64,000 nucleotides of DNA, from contig CANMSL010000006.1 in assembly GCA_947500505.1 (NCBI GenBank), positions 62,001-126,000 on the forward strand, read 5' to 3'. Positions 7,532-17,248 of the stretch are shown piece after piece. Numbering within the stretch: the stretch's first letter is position 1; the number at the start of each line of letters is the position of its first letter. The notes beneath the pieces were generated by a model, which ran no database searches, was not told the DNA's origin, and saw nothing but the letters and a program-made list of their open reading frames with translations. The DNA is from an uncultured Aquimarina sp. Its GTDB lineage: Bacteria > Bacteroidota > Bacteroidia > Flavobacteriales > Flavobacteriaceae. Made by a program: the position numbers and the translations under genes.

Positions 7532-8423
7532 TCATCATTTTATTTAAGTTAAACTTTAATCCCATAGATATATAAAAAGAACTACTTGCTCCTATATCGA
7601 ATAATTCATCATTGTTCGAATCTAAAACACGTAACCGATTCCACGGAGAATATCCAATATTAATAGTAGTAGTCCAGTTTGGTTGAATCCTATAATTGTA
7701 TTGAAAACCAGTATTTAATGAATTATACTGTAGTTTTGTATTTGTTTGCATACTTGTATCGGGTAAAGTGGTAGGCGAAGAAGAATTTGCAAAAACTCCA
7801 TTAAAATTGGCTTTTGCAGAAAAAGTGTGTCTTTCTTTGTGAATGTAATTCACAGCTGTTTCTGGAATACCTAAAGAGTAAATCCAATTTTTATTTATTT
7901 TTTTTCTGAAAGAAATAGCAGGAAAAACTTGAGGTTCTCCAAATGGAGTCCCGAATCCTGCTCCAAAAGTTAATATAGAAAAGTTGACATCATCACCCCA
8001 CTTTTTGGATACTGTCGCGATTGTGTTTATAATTAAATCATTCTTACTAATTGTTCCTTTAAAATTGGATGATAAGGATGGAGAAAACATTATATTCCCG
8101 AACCAGGAATCGCTTATCTTATATCTATATAAAAACCTAAGCTGAACAATGTGTATTTTTTCGTACGGTGATAGATCAAAATCAATTAAAGAATCTTTCT
8201 TGTAGAAAAAGTCATAAAAAGAGTAAGAAAGACCAAAGAGTAGCATACTATTTCCAATTTTGGTTCCAAAATTTAAATTAGTCTTATAAGTTTCAATTTG
8301 AGTGTCACCAACTTCAGGGATAACAGAGTATTCAAAAGATCCTATTTCTCCCCTTGGGATTTGACCAAACAATATATTACCAATTCCCAAAAAAGCTATA
8401 ATCAATACTGGATAAAACTTCAC
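7515..8423 (-). CDS. Outer-membrane beta-barrel protein (DUF6268-like)
   Basis: This 302-residue protein has a 20-residue signal peptide ending in LFGQ and a mature part of amphipathic strands with conserved patches such as ILTFGAGFGTPFGEP and NIGYSPWNRL. It resembles the DUF6268 family of Bacteroidota barrels. It is the first gene of the five-gene minus-strand operon (barrel, Kelch, DUF4907, kinase, regulator). The name rests on overall pattern and gene context. Confidence 0.65.
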   Translation of the reverse strand: MKFYPVLIIAFLGIGNILFGQIPRGEIGSFEYSVIPEVGDTQIETYKTNLNFGTKIGNSMLLFGLSYSFYDFFYKKDSLIDFDLSPYEKIHIVQLRFLYRYKISDSWFGNIMFSPSLSSNFKGTISKNDLIINTIATVSKKWGDDVNFSILTFGAGFGTPFGEPQVFPAISFRKKINKNWIYSLGIPETAVNYIHKERHTFSAKANFNGVFANSSSPTTLPDTSMQTNTKLQYNSLNTGFQYNYRIQPNWTTTINIGYSPWNRLRVLDSNNDELFDIGASSSFYISMGLKFNLNKMMNENKN

Positions 8424-8490
8424 ATTTAAATTTTTTGATAAAAATATAAGAGTGATGAAACATCAGAAAAACATATATACTAATTCATAC

Positions 8491-8619
8491 TATGTCTCTA
8501 CAAAGACTGTATTTATGTCTACGTAATTGATAAACATTGTTTGGTAGACAAAAAATAAGATTTGGTATAGAAGTATATGCAATAAGTATATTATAGTTTC
8601 ATAATTGTGTCGAGTCTAC
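8491..8619. promoter_or_regulatory. Divergent control region with repeated GTCTAC boxes
   Basis: The 222-base gap between the minus-strand barrel gene and the plus-strand DUF4270 gene contains GTCTAC at 8517-8522 and 8614-8619, its reverse complement GTAGAC at 8544-8549, and the variant GTCTCTAC at 8494-8501. TGTCTAC (8516-8522) and GTAGACA (8544-8550) form a 7-bp inverted repeat with a 21-base spacer. These are candidate sites for the LytTR regulator of the adjacent operon. I could not place a convincing TAnnTTTG promoter. Confidence 0.4.
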
Positions 8620-8645
8620 TTGTTTTGACATATAAATAGTAAACA

Positions 8646-9962
8646 ATGAAAAAAATTTTAAGTATGCTTTCCATTTTAAGCTGTATAGTATCCTGCTTGG
8701 ACGAAGATGGTGGTGTACCTAGACTAGAGGTTGGACAAGATTTTACAGATTCTAATGTTCGGATAATATCTATAGATACTTTTACGGTTGAATTATCGAC
8801 ATTTAAGTTTGATAGTATTAATAGCTCGAGTAGTAACAGACTTTTATTGGGTCAATATAATGATGAATATTTTGGTCGAGTCCGTTCATCTAACTATTTT
8901 GAATTAACTGCACTGAATTATAGTTTACCGGAGGATGCTGAGTTAGACAGCATTGCATTAATTTTAGGATATGACCGATATTTCTACAGTGACACTACTA
9001 AAGTTGCACGTATGAATGTTCATGTACTTACGGATGAAGTAAATCCTGAGGACGACATATTTTATAATACTAGTATACTTCCTTTTGAAGCCACTCCGAT
9101 AACCACTCGAAACTACCTCCCGGAACCCTTTGATGAAGATTCCTTGCACATTTCCTTACCTCTTGATTTTGGTCAAACTATATTTGATTTGATAAGCGAT
9201 GGAGATATTAATGATGACGAAGAGTTAAGAAGAAAATTTAAAGGATTCACATTACAACCAGGAGAAGATGATGATGCATCTATAATTGGGTTTTCAAAAA
9301 ACTCTGAAAATACATATCTACGCTTTTTTTATACAGTTCCGGGTGAGTTTGGTGATGATGAGGAAATATTTGATTTATTCATAGATCCTGCTACAATTAT
9401 TCCTAATTCTTTCAACAACATTACAAGTGATGTGGCTGGTACTTTTCTCGAACCATTGATTGATCAAGAAATTAATTTATTATCTAAAGACAGTGAAGAT
9501 AGAAGTTATATTCAAGGAGGGATTGGTTATGCTACTCGTATTCAGTTTCCTTCGATACGCAAAATTTATGATATTCCTGGCACCGGAACTATTCTAAATG
9601 CGACGTTACAGATAAAACCACCACCACAAGTTTTTAGTGATGTGCTTCCAATTAGAGATTCGCTTTTTGTCGATATCGCAGATCAGAATAATGAGTTAGT
9701 CGATAGATTGTTTAATGGCCGAGGAGGTGTTTTTGCAACTATTAACGAAGAAAATATTGAGTTTAATGAAGTGGTCTATGAAATACCTGTTGGGTTTTAC
9801 TTGGAACAAGAATTAGAAGAAGCTCCGACAATAGATAATGCCCTGGTACTTTTTTCAAGAAATTATAATCAAACCGTAGATCGAATTGTGCTTGAAGGAG
9901 AAAGCAGTACAGATTTTAGAGCACGGCTTATATTGACATATGCTATCTATGATGAAGAATAA
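8646..9962 (+). CDS. DUF4270 lipoprotein
   Basis: A 438-residue protein with a lipobox (LSCIVSC) and a DUF4270-type body: VGQDFTDSNVRIISIDTFTV near the start, LLLGQYNDEYFGRV, a middle region LDSIALILGYDRYFYSD, and late blocks with paired beta segments. DUF4270 proteins are surface or outer-membrane lipoproteins of unknown function, found throughout Flavobacteriia. The end overlaps the start of the barrel gene, so they are translationally linked. It is the first gene of the operon that ends with the RND pump. Confidence 0.85.
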   Translation: MKKILSMLSILSCIVSCLDEDGGVPRLEVGQDFTDSNVRIISIDTFTVELSTFKFDSINSSSSNRLLLGQYNDEYFGRVRSSNYFELTALNYSLPEDAELDSIALILGYDRYFYSDTTKVARMNVHVLTDEVNPEDDIFYNTSILPFEATPITTRNYLPEPFDEDSLHISLPLDFGQTIFDLISDGDINDDEELRRKFKGFTLQPGEDDDASIIGFSKNSENTYLRFFYTVPGEFGDDEEIFDLFIDPATIIPNSFNNITSDVAGTFLEPLIDQEINLLSKDSEDRSYIQGGIGYATRIQFPSIRKIYDIPGTGTILNATLQIKPPPQVFSDVLPIRDSLFVDIADQNNELVDRLFNGRGGVFATINEENIEFNEVVYEIPVGFYLEQELEEAPTIDNALVLFSRNYNQTVDRIVLEGESSTDFRARLILTYAIYDEE

Positions 9963-11199
9963 GTTTTTTATATTACTTATTGGATTATTTCTTTTTACTC
10001 AATATATCCAATCTCAAACAAATTCTCTAACAGGATCTCCTTATTCATTATTTGGACTCGGGGTACAAACCAACTCAAACATAGGAAGAAATAGTGGTTT
10101 GGGAAGAGGTGGTATCGCTTTAGAAAGTAATAATTTATTAAACACCTTAAACCCTGCATCTTTTGGAAGTATTCCAAACAAAAGCTTTGTATTGGATATA
10201 GGTTTTTTAGGAGAGCTTAATAGTGTTTCTACCAGTGATAAAGATGAAAAGAGGCTTTCTGCGAACTTTTCGAATCTGGCAATGGGATTCAGTCTTAATG
10301 AAAGATCAGGTATGGGTTTATCGATGGTTCCATTTACTGATGTAGGATATGCCTTAATAGGCATAGAAACAAACATTGAAGGTTCACAAGATGAATTTAT
10401 AAGTAACATTATAGGCTCAGGAGGACTTAACAATTTAAGCTTACACTATGGATATTCACTACTAGATAATTTAAATTTAGGAATGAAAGCGTCTTACTTA
10501 TTTGGTGCTATTGAGCAAACAGAGAATGTTCTTATAGAAGATACTTTCTTAAATATCACAGAAAATAGCTTTTATAATGGTTTTAGGATTGGATTAGGGT
10601 TTCAGTATGAAATAGATAACCAATATGCAATTGGATTTACAGCGGATTTCCCAACCTCACTTAACGGATCTCAAGACCGGAGACTTTTTAAGACTTTAGA
10701 CTTCATTCCCACAGAAGTAGAAGATGAGGATGATTTAGAAATAGATAGTTTCAATTTACCTCTAGAATTGGGGTTTGGAGCTAGAGCTACATTTTTTAAT
10801 TCACTAATTGTTAATATTGATTACAAAAGCAATTTATGGGGTTTTACCGAGCAAAGCGATGAAATAGGCGATTATGTGGATCAGAATATATTTAGTCTTG
10901 GGGCACAATATAGAGCAAAAGAAATTGGTCTGAAGTACTGGGAGAACATAGAATTTAGAGTTGGCTTCAATTACGACTCCGGGTATTTGAGTGTGAATGA
11001 CAAAACAGTCGACAGTTATAGTATGACAGCCGGGATTGGCTTTCCTATAAACACTAGAGGAGGATCTATGATCAATATATCATATACCTCCGGAAATCGC
11101 GGAACCGTTTCGGGTATTTTGGTTGAGGAAAATTTTGATATGATTAATGTAAATATCAGTCTTAAAGATATCTGGTTTAGAAAACTAAAATTTAATTAA
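9940..11199 (+). CDS. Outer-membrane beta-barrel protein partner of DUF4270
   Basis: The protein has 419 residues or slightly fewer. ATG codons at 9940, 9949 and 9952 are all in frame, and the last gives a clean signal peptide MKNKFFILLIGLFLF ending near IQSQ. The mature part has the FadL/OmpP1-like pattern: GSPYSLFGLGV, a stretch NSGLGRGGIALES, many amphipathic strands, and an aromatic-rich final region. Its overlap with DUF4270 suggests the two form a barrel-lipoprotein pair. A transport role is inference. Confidence 0.75.
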   Translation: MLSMMKNKFFILLIGLFLFTQYIQSQTNSLTGSPYSLFGLGVQTNSNIGRNSGLGRGGIALESNNLLNTLNPASFGSIPNKSFVLDIGFLGELNSVSTSDKDEKRLSANFSNLAMGFSLNERSGMGLSMVPFTDVGYALIGIETNIEGSQDEFISNIIGSGGLNNLSLHYGYSLLDNLNLGMKASYLFGAIEQTENVLIEDTFLNITENSFYNGFRIGLGFQYEIDNQYAIGFTADFPTSLNGSQDRRLFKTLDFIPTEVEDEDDLEIDSFNLPLELGFGARATFFNSLIVNIDYKSNLWGFTEQSDEIGDYVDQNIFSLGAQYRAKEIGLKYWENIEFRVGFNYDSGYLSVNDKTVDSYSMTAGIGFPINTRGGSMINISYTSGNRGTVSGILVEENFDMINVNISLKDIWFRKLKFN

Positions 11200-11210
11200 A
11201 GAAATGTAAG

Positions 11211-11570
11211 ATGAGAAATTGTGTTTTTATAGTCCTATTGAGTTTAAGCTACCTCACTACATTGGCTCAAAAAAAAGCTACTATAACAGAAATGGTCCAT
11301 TATCAAACTCAGACCATGACACAAGAGCTTGATTTGAACAAGGAGCAGATAGGAAAAGTAGATTCTATCAATATAAAGTATACCGAAAAAACGGTTATAC
11401 TAATAGAAGCTGATGGAAGTATGTTTGGAAAAATGGGTAAAATGAAAACGCTTCAAAAAAGTAAAAATAGCGAATTGGAGAATGTATTAACCGAAGAACA
11501 ATTTGAACGTTACGAAAATAACGTACAACCCAGAATAAGAAAATACATGCGTAAGAATATGAGAATATGA
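11211..11570 (+). CDS. Spy/CpxP-like small periplasmic protein
   Basis: A 119-residue protein with a signal peptide (to TLAQ) and a helical body with the patterns LDLNKEQIGKVDSI and LTEEQFERYENN, which resemble the two LTxxQ-type motifs of Spy/CpxP proteins. Such proteins act as periplasmic chaperones or stress sensors and are often found beside RND systems. It ends in an ATGA overlap with the adaptor gene, which implies coupled translation. Confidence 0.65.
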   Translation: MRNCVFIVLLSLSYLTTLAQKKATITEMVHYQTQTMTQELDLNKEQIGKVDSINIKYTEKTVILIEADGSMFGKMGKMKTLQKSKNSELENVLTEEQFERYENNVQPRIRKYMRKNMRI

Positions 11571-12682
11571 GAAAGTATCTTAGTATCATTTTAGGAATTA
11601 TAGTGCTCATATTAGGTATTGTGTTCTTTAAAATTCTAAATTCTGAAAAGGAAAGTTCAAAAGATATCGGTATTAAATCTATCGTACCTACCGTCGATGT
11701 TAAAACTGTATCTCTTAGTGCTATACCCTACGTCTTTGAAGCCACAGGTACACTTGAAGCTAAAGAAAAAATAGAATTATATAGCGAGGTACAAGGGCTG
11801 TTACAAAAAACAAAAACACCTTTTAAAATAGGAAACTCATTCCAACACGGACAGGTATTGATCCGTATTAATAGTGGAGAACATCAGGCACAACTGAAAT
11901 CATCCCGCAGTGATTTAGTCAACCAAATTGCCATAATGCTCCCAGATATGGAAATAGATTATCCCAATGCGTTTAAGAAATGGGAGACGTATCTCAAGAA
12001 TCTGGATGTTACGAATCGCATCCCTGAACTACCCAATTACAATAGTATTGAAGAAAAGTTGTTCATTTCCGGCAAGAGCATCTATAAAACATATTACAGC
12101 ATCAAAAATCTGGAAGAACGATTAGATAAATATTATATAACTGCACCATTTAGCGGGATCGTTACAGAAGCAAATGTCGATATTGGCACATTAATTCGTA
12201 GCGGTCAAAAAATAGGAGAAATTATAGATAATTCAATTTTTGAACTCCGATTAGCTGTTCCGGCATCAGAAAATAATTATATCATTAAAGGTAAATCGGT
12301 TTCATTAACAAATGTCGATAAATCAAAAACATTTACAGGAATTATAACTAGGATAAATGGTAAGGTAGACCAGGAAACCCAAACTATCCAGGTAATTGTT
12401 GAAATACGAGAAGATGGACTCAAAGATGGGCAATATCTTAATGCAAAGCTAGAAGGTAAATTATTGGACAACGCATATGCAATAAAAAATTCCCTAATAC
12501 TAGAAGGAAACAAAATTTACACTGTTGAGGATAACGTCTTAAAACTTCAGGATATTGAACCTGTAAACTATAAAGGCAATGCTACCATTGTTAGAGGTTT
12601 AAAAAATGGAACTGTCATTGTTAATCAGACCTTCGCGGATGCTTTTCCCGGAATGATTGTAAAAATCTCGGAACAGCCATGA
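11567..12682 (+). CDS. RND efflux periplasmic adaptor (HlyD/MFP family)
   Basis: The 371-residue protein has an N-terminal membrane or signal helix (about 6-27). Its lipoyl half-motifs lie at about residues 65-110 (LEAKEKIELYSEVQGLL) and again at YYITAPFSGIVTEANVDIGT; an alpha-hairpin lies between them, and beta-barrel and membrane-proximal domains follow. The adaptor joins the inner-membrane pump to the TolC channel. It has four-base overlaps with both neighbours (Spy-like gene and pump). Substrate is unknown. Confidence 0.93.
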   Translation: MRKYLSIILGIIVLILGIVFFKILNSEKESSKDIGIKSIVPTVDVKTVSLSAIPYVFEATGTLEAKEKIELYSEVQGLLQKTKTPFKIGNSFQHGQVLIRINSGEHQAQLKSSRSDLVNQIAIMLPDMEIDYPNAFKKWETYLKNLDVTNRIPELPNYNSIEEKLFISGKSIYKTYYSIKNLEERLDKYYITAPFSGIVTEANVDIGTLIRSGQKIGEIIDNSIFELRLAVPASENNYIIKGKSVSLTNVDKSKTFTGIITRINGKVDQETQTIQVIVEIREDGLKDGQYLNAKLEGKLLDNAYAIKNSLILEGNKIYTVEDNVLKLQDIEPVNYKGNATIVRGLKNGTVIVNQTFADAFPGMIVKISEQP

Positions 12683-15600
12683 AACAGTTTTTAAGTTACT
12701 TCATCAAATATCCTGTTGCTGTAAACATTTTTATCATAGGGTTTTTAATTTTTGGGTTTCTGGGTTATCAAAAAATGAATTCCTCATTCTTTCCGTTAAC
12801 AGATGCCAAGACGATACAAATTTCAGTAACGTATCCAGGTGCATCACCGGAAGAAGTAGAAGAGGGTGTTATAGAAAAAATAGAACGTAACCTTAAAGGT
12901 GTTTCAGGAATAGACCGCGTAAGCTCAATCTCTAAAGAAAATAGCGGTTCGATAACGATTGAAATTTTATCCGATTTTGATATCAATTTAGTTTTAGATG
13001 AAGTAAAAAATGCAGTAGACAGAATTGCATCGTTTCCAACAACTATAGAACCACCGGTTATTGAAGCCTTGAAACCTGTTAGACCAGCCATTAGTTTTGT
13101 AATTACTGGAGATGATATTCCTCTAAATATTCTCAAACAATATGCTCAGGACATTGAAGATGATTTATTACGTATCGATGGTATTTCACAAATAGCCCTA
13201 TCAGGTTTTCCCGACGAAGAAATCGAAATTGCAGTTTCTGAAGAGAAGTTGAGAAGCTATAATTTATCTATAGAAGACATATCAAGGGCAGTGAGGGAAG
13301 CCAATATTATTATCTCTGGCGGTTCTATAAAAACACAAGATGAGGAATTCTTAATACGGGCTGATAACAAAGAGTATTTTGCAAATACACTGGACGAAAT
13401 TGTTGTAAAATCCGGTAACAACGGTTCAAAAGTTTTTTTAAGAGATATTGCTAACCTCAATGATCAATTCAGTGAAAATCCTGATAGACTTTATTACAAC
13501 GACCAACAATCTATACAAATTGATTTGCAAAATACTAACTCTGAAGATCTTATTAGTAGCGTTGAAAGTGTGAAAACTTATATAAACGATTTTAACGCTA
13601 AACATGATACCATAGAACTTAAGGTGACCTACAATTCTGCTGATGCCATAGAAGATAGAATTTCGTTATTGCTTGAAAATGCGATTGTAGGTATGATACT
13701 AGTACTTATCCTACTCTCATTTTTTTTAAGGCCAAGTGTTGCTTTTTGGGTAGCTTTTGGATTGCCAATTTCATTTTTTGGGATGTTTATTTTATTACCC
13801 AATTATGGTGTTACATTAAACATGCTTTCTATGTTTGGAATGATATTGGTCATCGGTATTCTGGTTGATGATGGTATTGTTATTGCCGAAAATATTTACA
13901 GTTGGCGTGAAAAAGATGCTTCACCTATAAAAGCTGCTGTCTATGGAACACTAGAAGTTTTAAAACCGATTTTATCAGCTATTGCTACAACGATTTTGGC
14001 GTTTAGCGCATTCTTTTTTCTTGATGGACAAATTGGTGACTTCTTTGGTGATATCGCCATGGTGGTTATACTTACCTTGCTAGTATCTCTAATAGAAGCC
14101 TTACTTATTCTTCCTGCGCATTTGGCACATTCTACGGATATCAAAAATATCCATAAAGTTAGTAAGTTTAATAAAATAGGTGAGCGTTTTATGGACTATT
14201 TAAGAGACAAGCTTTATAGTCCTGTATATAAAAAATCGCTTCAGCATAAATTTCTAACATTTTCGATTTTAATACTACTATTTATTGTTACCATTGGTGC
14301 TTTTACAAGTGGATTGATTAAACTAACGTTCTTTCCTTCAAATGCTAGCGACCAGGTATCTGTAACTATAAACACACCACAAGGCACCAGTGAACGCATT
14401 ACGGATTCTATAGCTTCTACCATTGAGGATATCATTTGGAAAGTTAATGAGAATTTAGGACCCAATGAGCTCAATGAATCTCACATCACCGGAACAGTGA
14501 AACGAATTGGCCCTAGTAGTTCTGTCAGTAGCATAACTATAAACCTATCCCCTAGCGAAACCCGTTCTATTTCATCTGTAGAGATAACTGATAAAATCAG
14601 AAATAAGGTGGGCATCATCCCAGAAGTTGAAAAATTAGCGTTTAATTCTGGTTCTAATGTTGGTGGCTCGCCAATTTCTGTATCCTTACAGGGAAGAAAT
14701 ATTAATGATATTAATGCCGCGAAATCGATCATTTACAATGAATTGCAAAGCAATCCGGATGTAAAAGATATTACTGACACCAGCCCTAAAGGTATTAAGG
14801 AAATAAACATCAAATTGAAGGAAAATGCACAGTTACTCGGTGTAACCTATAATGGATTAATGACACAAGTTCGAAACGCATTTTATGGTAATGAGGTACA
14901 GCGTTTACAACGCGGTCAGGATGAGGTGAAGATTTGGGTACGATATGATGCATCTAATAGAGCTAATTTAAGTGACCTAAACAAGATAGAAATTACCACC
15001 CAAAACGGTCGAGTTCCTTTGTCACAGGTCGCTTCCTATAGCATAGCTCGCGGTGAGGTAGCCATCAACCATCTGGATGGTATTAGAGAAGTTACTGTAC
15101 AAGCAGACGTTGCTAATACTAAAGTAAGCTCTGCCGAAATTATGCAGGACTTAAGCTCTCGAGTAGCTGATAAAATAAAAGCAAAATATCCTAATGTGAC
15201 TATTTCTACAGAAGGACAAAATCGTGAGGCAAGTAAAATTATAGCATCAGCCATAACAGTTTTACCAGCTATCATTTTTCTTATTTATGTAGTAATTGTA
15301 TTTACCTTTCGTTCATTTAGCCAACCATTTATATTATTGGCATTAATTCCGTTTTGTTTAATTGGTGTGGCTTGGGGGCATTATATTCAAGGGTTTTCTG
15401 TTAGTGTTTTGTCTTATCTCGGTATTGTAGGCTTGGTTGGGATTGTGGTTAATGATGGTTTAGTATTCACCAATAAATTTAACGCTTATCTTAAAGAAGG
15501 TTTAAAGTTTGAAGAGGCACTTTATGAAACCGGTCGTGCACGCTTTAGGGCTATATTTTTAACATCTTTAACAACCATAGCTGGACTAGCACCGCTCATG

Positions 15601-15825
15601 CTGGAACGTAGCCTACAGGCTCAGTTTTTGATTCCTATGGCTATCTCAATAGCTTATGGTATTGCGGTTGCCACCGTATTAACGTTATTTATACTTCCTG
15701 TTTTTCTCTCATTTGCCAACACTGTAAAAGTATACATCAAATATTTGAATACAGGTACAAAACCAACAAAAGAAGAAGTTGAGCGTGCTATCATAGAATT
15801 AAAAGTTGAACATGAAGAAATTTAA
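12679..15825 (+). CDS. RND-family efflux pump (AcrB/MMPL type)
   Basis: This 1048-residue protein is full length for the HAE-type RND family. It has a first membrane helix at about 11-30, a large periplasmic loop, a six-helix bundle at about 330-550 with the proton-relay pair in GILVDDGIVIAENIY, a second periplasmic loop, and a final bundle with VGIVVNDGLVFTNKF. The pump exports compounds by proton antiport together with the adaptor upstream and the TolC protein downstream. The operon context with DUF4270 suggests a flavobacterial specialisation rather than a classic multidrug operon, which is inference. Confidence 0.95.
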   Translation: MKQFLSYFIKYPVAVNIFIIGFLIFGFLGYQKMNSSFFPLTDAKTIQISVTYPGASPEEVEEGVIEKIERNLKGVSGIDRVSSISKENSGSITIEILSDFDINLVLDEVKNAVDRIASFPTTIEPPVIEALKPVRPAISFVITGDDIPLNILKQYAQDIEDDLLRIDGISQIALSGFPDEEIEIAVSEEKLRSYNLSIEDISRAVREANIIISGGSIKTQDEEFLIRADNKEYFANTLDEIVVKSGNNGSKVFLRDIANLNDQFSENPDRLYYNDQQSIQIDLQNTNSEDLISSVESVKTYINDFNAKHDTIELKVTYNSADAIEDRISLLLENAIVGMILVLILLSFFLRPSVAFWVAFGLPISFFGMFILLPNYGVTLNMLSMFGMILVIGILVDDGIVIAENIYSWREKDASPIKAAVYGTLEVLKPILSAIATTILAFSAFFFLDGQIGDFFGDIAMVVILTLLVSLIEALLILPAHLAHSTDIKNIHKVSKFNKIGERFMDYLRDKLYSPVYKKSLQHKFLTFSILILLFIVTIGAFTSGLIKLTFFPSNASDQVSVTINTPQGTSERITDSIASTIEDIIWKVNENLGPNELNESHITGTVKRIGPSSSVSSITINLSPSETRSISSVEITDKIRNKVGIIPEVEKLAFNSGSNVGGSPISVSLQGRNINDINAAKSIIYNELQSNPDVKDITDTSPKGIKEINIKLKENAQLLGVTYNGLMTQVRNAFYGNEVQRLQRGQDEVKIWVRYDASNRANLSDLNKIEITTQNGRVPLSQVASYSIARGEVAINHLDGIREVTVQADVANTKVSSAEIMQDLSSRVADKIKAKYPNVTISTEGQNREASKIIASAITVLPAIIFLIYVVIVFTFRSFSQPFILLALIPFCLIGVAWGHYIQGFSVSVLSYLGIVGLVGIVVNDGLVFTNKFNAYLKEGLKFEEALYETGRARFRAIFLTSLTTIAGLAPLMLERSLQAQFLIPMAISIAYGIAVATVLTLFILPVFLSFANTVKVYIKYLNTGTKPTKEEVERAIIELKVEHEEI

Positions 15826-17125
15826 ATTTTTAAACACTTTATTGTTATTAATACTATCCACTTTTCAGCTATCGGGACAAAATATGCTTACCATTGATGA
15901 AGCTATGAAAATAGCTTTACAGAAAAATTACGATGTTCGTATTGCAAAGAACGACACTCAAATATCCGATATAGAAAATGGATTACTTAATAGCGGTTAT
16001 TTACCACGGGTAACTGCGAATGGTGGTATAAATTACTCGGATGAAAATCAAAATGTTACTTTTTCTGATGGTAACTCAACATCAGTTGATAATGCTGTGA
16101 CAGAATCGTACAATGCTTCTATAACAGCAGAATATACCATTTTTGACGGATTTGAACGTAAATTAAGTAATCAGAAAAACACAGAAAATCTAACCTTAAA
16201 AAAATTGCAAGAACGTCAGCTTATTGAAAATACCATCATAACTGTATATCAAGAATATTATAATATTGCTTATCAAAAACAGGTTGTAGACAACCTAAAA
16301 TTAAATATCGAAAATTCATTTGATAGGCTCGATCGTGCGAAGAAAAAACTAAAATACGGACAAGGCACAAAATTAGATGAGCTCAATTCACAAGTAGATC
16401 TCAATAATGACAGTATCTCATATGCTTCTGCAAAGAAAGATTTTAATAATTCCAAGCGGAATTTCAATCTGTTACTTGGAAGGAATGTTACTAATACTTT
16501 TGTAATAGATACAACCGTATTTTTTTTGAAAGCTTTAGTACAAAAAGACATCTTGGAGCAAGCACAGTCTAATAATATTGTATCATTATTAAATAAGCAG
16601 AATGTATTATTAAGCGATTTAGATATTAAGGTAAATACAGCTAAATACTTGCCAAAAATTAATGGCAGCGCAGGGTATAGCTGGTTCGAAAGTATCAATC
16701 CACCTACTAATTTTGCATTACAAAATGAATCTTATGGTATTAATTTAGGGCTAAGTCTATCCTGGAATATTTTTGATGGTGGTAAATCAAGTACCAAAAT
16801 ACAAACTTCAAAAATAGCTAAGGAAAATAGAGAAATAGACTTATATAGAGCGCAAGAAGAATTAAAACTCGATGTTTATAATGCTTTTGAAGATTATACC
16901 AACAAACGATTTTCTTTAAGAGCAGAGAAAAAAAATGTATTTACAAATCAGGTAAATTTCAGCAGAACAAAAAAGCAATTTAGTTTGGGGCAGGTCAACA
17001 CTGTAGAATTTAGGCAAGCCCAAATCAATCTCTTAAATGCTTTAAACAATTATGCCAAAGCAAAATATGACCTAAAGATTTCCGAAATTAGTTTGTTACA
17101 ATTAGGAGGAATCTTGCTAGAATAG
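15812..17125 (+). CDS. TolC-family outer-membrane efflux channel
   Basis: I chose the ATG at 15812 (MKKFKFLNTLLLL) over a TTG six bases upstream. The 437-residue protein has a signal peptide ending in LSGQ and two copies of the OEP domain: helical hairpins with LTIDEAMKIALQKNYDVRIAK and later SLSWNIFDGGKSSTKI, the typical 'FDGG' turn. Its start lies inside the last codons of the pump gene. TolC proteins form the outer-membrane exit of the tripartite pump. It is the last gene before the terminator at 17214. Confidence 0.93.
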   Translation: MKKFKFLNTLLLLILSTFQLSGQNMLTIDEAMKIALQKNYDVRIAKNDTQISDIENGLLNSGYLPRVTANGGINYSDENQNVTFSDGNSTSVDNAVTESYNASITAEYTIFDGFERKLSNQKNTENLTLKKLQERQLIENTIITVYQEYYNIAYQKQVVDNLKLNIENSFDRLDRAKKKLKYGQGTKLDELNSQVDLNNDSISYASAKKDFNNSKRNFNLLLGRNVTNTFVIDTTVFFLKALVQKDILEQAQSNNIVSLLNKQNVLLSDLDIKVNTAKYLPKINGSAGYSWFESINPPTNFALQNESYGINLGLSLSWNIFDGGKSSTKIQTSKIAKENREIDLYRAQEELKLDVYNAFEDYTNKRFSLRAEKKNVFTNQVNFSRTKKQFSLGQVNTVEFRQAQINLLNALNNYAKAKYDLKISEISLLQLGGILLE

Positions 17126-17213
17126 TTTTTGTTTGTTTCAGTAGATTTATAGTTTGATTTTTATAACTAATTTATGCTCACTAGTTTTTAAATCAGTAAC
17201 TATAAATCAAGTT

Positions 17214-17248
17214 GAGGCTGCCTAAAAAGATTAAGGCAGCCTCTTTTG
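17214..17248 (+). terminator. Rho-independent terminator of the RND operon
   Basis: A perfect 10-bp GC-rich stem GAGGCTGCCT / AGGCAGCCTC (17214-17223 and 17234-17243) with a ten-base loop and a TTTT tail. It lies 89 bases after the TolC stop codon. Confidence 0.9.
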
